Shown here piece by piece: positions 5,674 to 5,857 of a stretch of DNA of 5,857 bases (positions are counted from its first letter, which is position 1; the number at the start of each line of letters is the position of its first letter). Source of the stretch: Candidatus Eiseniibacteriota bacterium (lineage in GTDB: Bacteria > Joyebacterota > Joyebacteria > Joyebacterales > Joyebacteraceae). Under the pieces are notes generated by a model, which saw nothing but the letters and a program-made list of their open reading frames with translations, was not told the origin of the DNA and made no database searches. The translations under genes and the position numbers were made by a program. Where the stretch lies: positions 1 to 5,857 of the forward strand of contig DAOWER010000255.1 in the NCBI GenBank assembly GCA_030638405.1, in the 5' to 3' direction.

Positions 5674-5857
5674 ATGCGTTCAATCGCCATTGTGAATCAG
5701 AAGGGCGGTTGCGGGAAGACGACCACTGCAGTGAACCTGTCCTCGTTCCTCGCGGACATGGGGAAGCGTGTGCTGCTCGTCGACTGCGACCCCCAGTCGC
5801 ACGCGTCGGTGGGTCTGGGCATAGAGCCGGACCACCTAGAGAGGTCGACGTACGACC
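5674..5857 (+). CDS. parA: ParA/Soj-family ATPase, N-terminal part only
   Basis: The window holds the first 61 codons; the gene continues past the right edge. The translation opens MRSIAIVNQKGGCGKTT, a deviant Walker A (residues 10-17) with signature Lys10 and P-loop Lys15. It is followed by the A' segment LLVDCDPQ (34-41, Asp37 and Asp39). These are the hallmarks of ParA/MinD-type ATPases that form ATP-dependent dimers, bind DNA nonspecifically and move or position chromosomes, plasmids or protein cargo. The usual Val of KGGVGKTT is Cys13 here, a substitution also known in ParA relatives. GGGAGG (5664-5669) is 4 nt from the ATG, a slightly tight but usable spacing; no other start keeps the beta-strand before the P-loop. 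With only the N-terminus visible I cannot separate a chromosomal Soj from an orphan ParA-like protein. A parB gene downstream would decide. Confidence 0.9.
   Translation, partial: MRSIAIVNQKGGCGKTTTAVNLSSFLADMGKRVLLVDCDPQSHASVGLGIEPDHLERSTYD

Noticed and set aside
1..5857. Mobile elements, CRISPR arrays, tRNA or rRNA genes
   Set aside because: No transposase or integrase motif, no regularly spaced repeat array, and no tRNA or rRNA signature was seen on either strand.

Overview
This is a GC-rich bacterial stretch, almost certainly chromosomal. It has one tight operon on the minus strand, two further minus-strand genes, and a plus-strand gene that runs off the right edge. The mix is a large membrane Ser/Thr kinase fused to a TolB/FlgO-like region and TPRs, a Bacteroidota-type beta-barrel protein, a lipoprotein and a ParA ATPase. 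Together with high G+C and clear Shine-Dalgarno sites, this suggests a Gram-negative-type lineage such as the FCB-related phyla (for example Eisenbacteria, Krumholzibacteriota, Latescibacterota or Gemmatimonadota). The window holds no marker gene that fixes the phylum, so this is inference.

Layout, left to right. Positions 1-318 are non-coding as far as I can see; they hold an imperfect 36-bp tandem duplication and a stem-loop. A 101-codon minus-strand gene (319-624) encodes a small predicted beta-sandwich protein. Upstream of it, 625-785 carries three inverted repeats. Then comes an 874-codon membrane Ser/Thr protein kinase (786-3410, minus). Its upstream region (3411-3721) contains an AT-rich dyad, a 23-bp-period tandem repeat and a strong hairpin terminator that closes the next operon. 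That operon, transcribed leftward from about 5340, has an outer-membrane-type protein (4374-5282) followed 19 bp later by a lipoprotein (3722-4354). A 391-bp divergent intergenic region (5283-5673) carries a good sigma70-type promoter reading rightward and a structured leader, leading into a ParA/Soj-type ATPase (5674 to the window end, partial).

How they may work together. The outer-membrane-type protein and the lipoprotein are probably co-transcribed envelope proteins. The kinase has an N-terminal catalytic domain, one membrane span preceded by arginines, and a C-terminal sensing/scaffold half predicted to lie outside the cytoplasm. It may relay an envelope signal inward, but nothing in the sequence ties it to the neighbouring operon. 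The ParA gene belongs to a separate rightward unit. I see no tRNA, rRNA, CRISPR array, insertion sequence or phage gene, and no clearly novel multi-gene system. The most noteworthy items are the structured intergenic regions and the small unassigned proteins.
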